A DNA stretch of 64,000 nt. Origin: Paractinoplanes ferrugineus (GTDB taxonomy: Bacteria > Actinomycetota > Actinomycetes > Mycobacteriales > Micromonosporaceae). This document shows positions 63,646 to 64,000 of the stretch, in pieces. The position numbers were made by a program, and so were the translations under genes. Under the pieces are notes generated by a model, which ran no database searches, was not told the DNA's origin, and was given only the letters and a program-made list of their open reading frames with translations. Where the stretch lies: NCBI RefSeq assembly GCF_016862195.1, contig NZ_BOMM01000050.1:205282-269281 (forward strand), in the 5' to 3' direction. The stretch's first letter is position 1; each line of letters begins with the position of its first letter.

Positions 63646-63688
63646 GTCGGGCTGACAGGATTTGAACCTGCGACCCCTTGACCCCCAG
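63646..63688 (-). repeat. att copy 4: 3' end of tRNA-Pro(GGG)
   Basis: Identical over 43 bases to copies 1-3. The right flank CATTGTTACATTTC is not tRNA, so at least one more element lies to the right before the intact tRNA gene. Confidence 0.85.
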
Positions 63689-64000
63689 CATTGTTACATT
63701 TCTATCAAGCAATTCTAGTACGTGTCTCTATGTACGCAGAATCGGACAGAACGGCACCGTTGTGCCGCCCGATGTCACCCCAATCCCCGAGAAGTTGATC
63801 ATCGCTGTGACCAGGCATGTGACCACCGTCAATCAAGTGCGGTGCGCACCATCCCAACCATTGAAGCTCCTCCATACTGGAGGATCAAGGTTACCCATCT
63901 AGCAGAATTGGGCCGGGATAGCGACGCGGCCGCGCTGATCCCAAGCTAGCGAAAGCCATCCACGTTACGATGAGCTAGCCGCTTCACCCGCGTCATCGAC
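63689..64000. other. arm of the next element, similar to the arm at att copy 1
   Basis: There is no gene. Bases 63689-63845 align with 12268-12420 (blocks ACGGCACCG, GAAGTTGATCA, GTGACCA and ATCAAGTGCGG). This shows that the element starting here and element A carry related attachment arms. The rest to 64000 shows nothing recognisable. Confidence 0.5.

Overview
The window looks like chromosome of a high-GC actinomycete, most likely Micromonosporaceae (Actinoplanes-like). The reasons are strong third-position GC, frequent GTG starts, ATGA-coupled operons, LAL-type LuxR regulators in series, an Rhs protein beside a secreted LamG protein, and DUF4331, YidB-like and DUF1003 genes. The genus is inference only.

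Layout. (1) 1-12.2 kb is chromosome-like. It holds an ABC exporter pair (1-2342), two hypothetical genes, an integrase-like remnant, and a MacB-type ABC operon (lipoprotein, peptidoglycan-binding adaptor, ATPase, FtsX/MacB permease; 8785 down to 4838). A P450 pseudogene and an OmpR-type two-component pair (9731-11753) follow, the latter probably controlling the MacB operon. A decayed integrase (11777-12066) sits at the edge. (2) From 12222 on, the same 43-bp 3' end of a tRNA-Pro(GGG) gene occurs four times in one orientation: 12222-12264, 31795-31837, 35215-35257 and 63646-63688. None has the 5' half of the tRNA. I read this as a tandem accretion of integrated elements, with the intact tRNA beyond the right edge.

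Element A (12.3-31.8 kb) carries a conflict-type locus: an EACC1-like protein, then a caspase-like protease split by a -1 frameshift and fused to an SF1 helicase with an REase-like tail. It also carries a clipped DUF3800 gene, an IS5-family copy beside an IS630 relic, a 2094-residue secreted Rhs toxin with a candidate immunity gene, and a divergent 1639-residue DNRLRE/SGNH-like/LamG secreted protein. Element B (31.8-35.2 kb) is tiny: one AIPR-family putative phage-defence gene, GTGACA repeats, a GNAT fragment and a 5'-truncated integrase. Element C (35.3-63.7 kb) has an integrase remnant at its left end and an intact integrase at its right end, both near GAGT(C/A)AAGG repeats.

The cargo of element C looks regulatory and stress-related: a YidB-like protein, a DUF1003 protein, a SpoIIE-type PP2C phosphatase, a Ser/Thr kinase, and five large AAA/LuxR (LAL) ATPases, one without an HTH and one with Arg for Lys in Walker A. 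It also has two alpha/beta hydrolases, an oxidoreductase, a SulP transporter, DUF4331 and MFS genes. A palindrome of the form AGTC-N4-GACT(CAAG) recurs at about eight promoters here and suggests a local regulon. A HigBA-like toxin-antitoxin pair lies next to the integrase.
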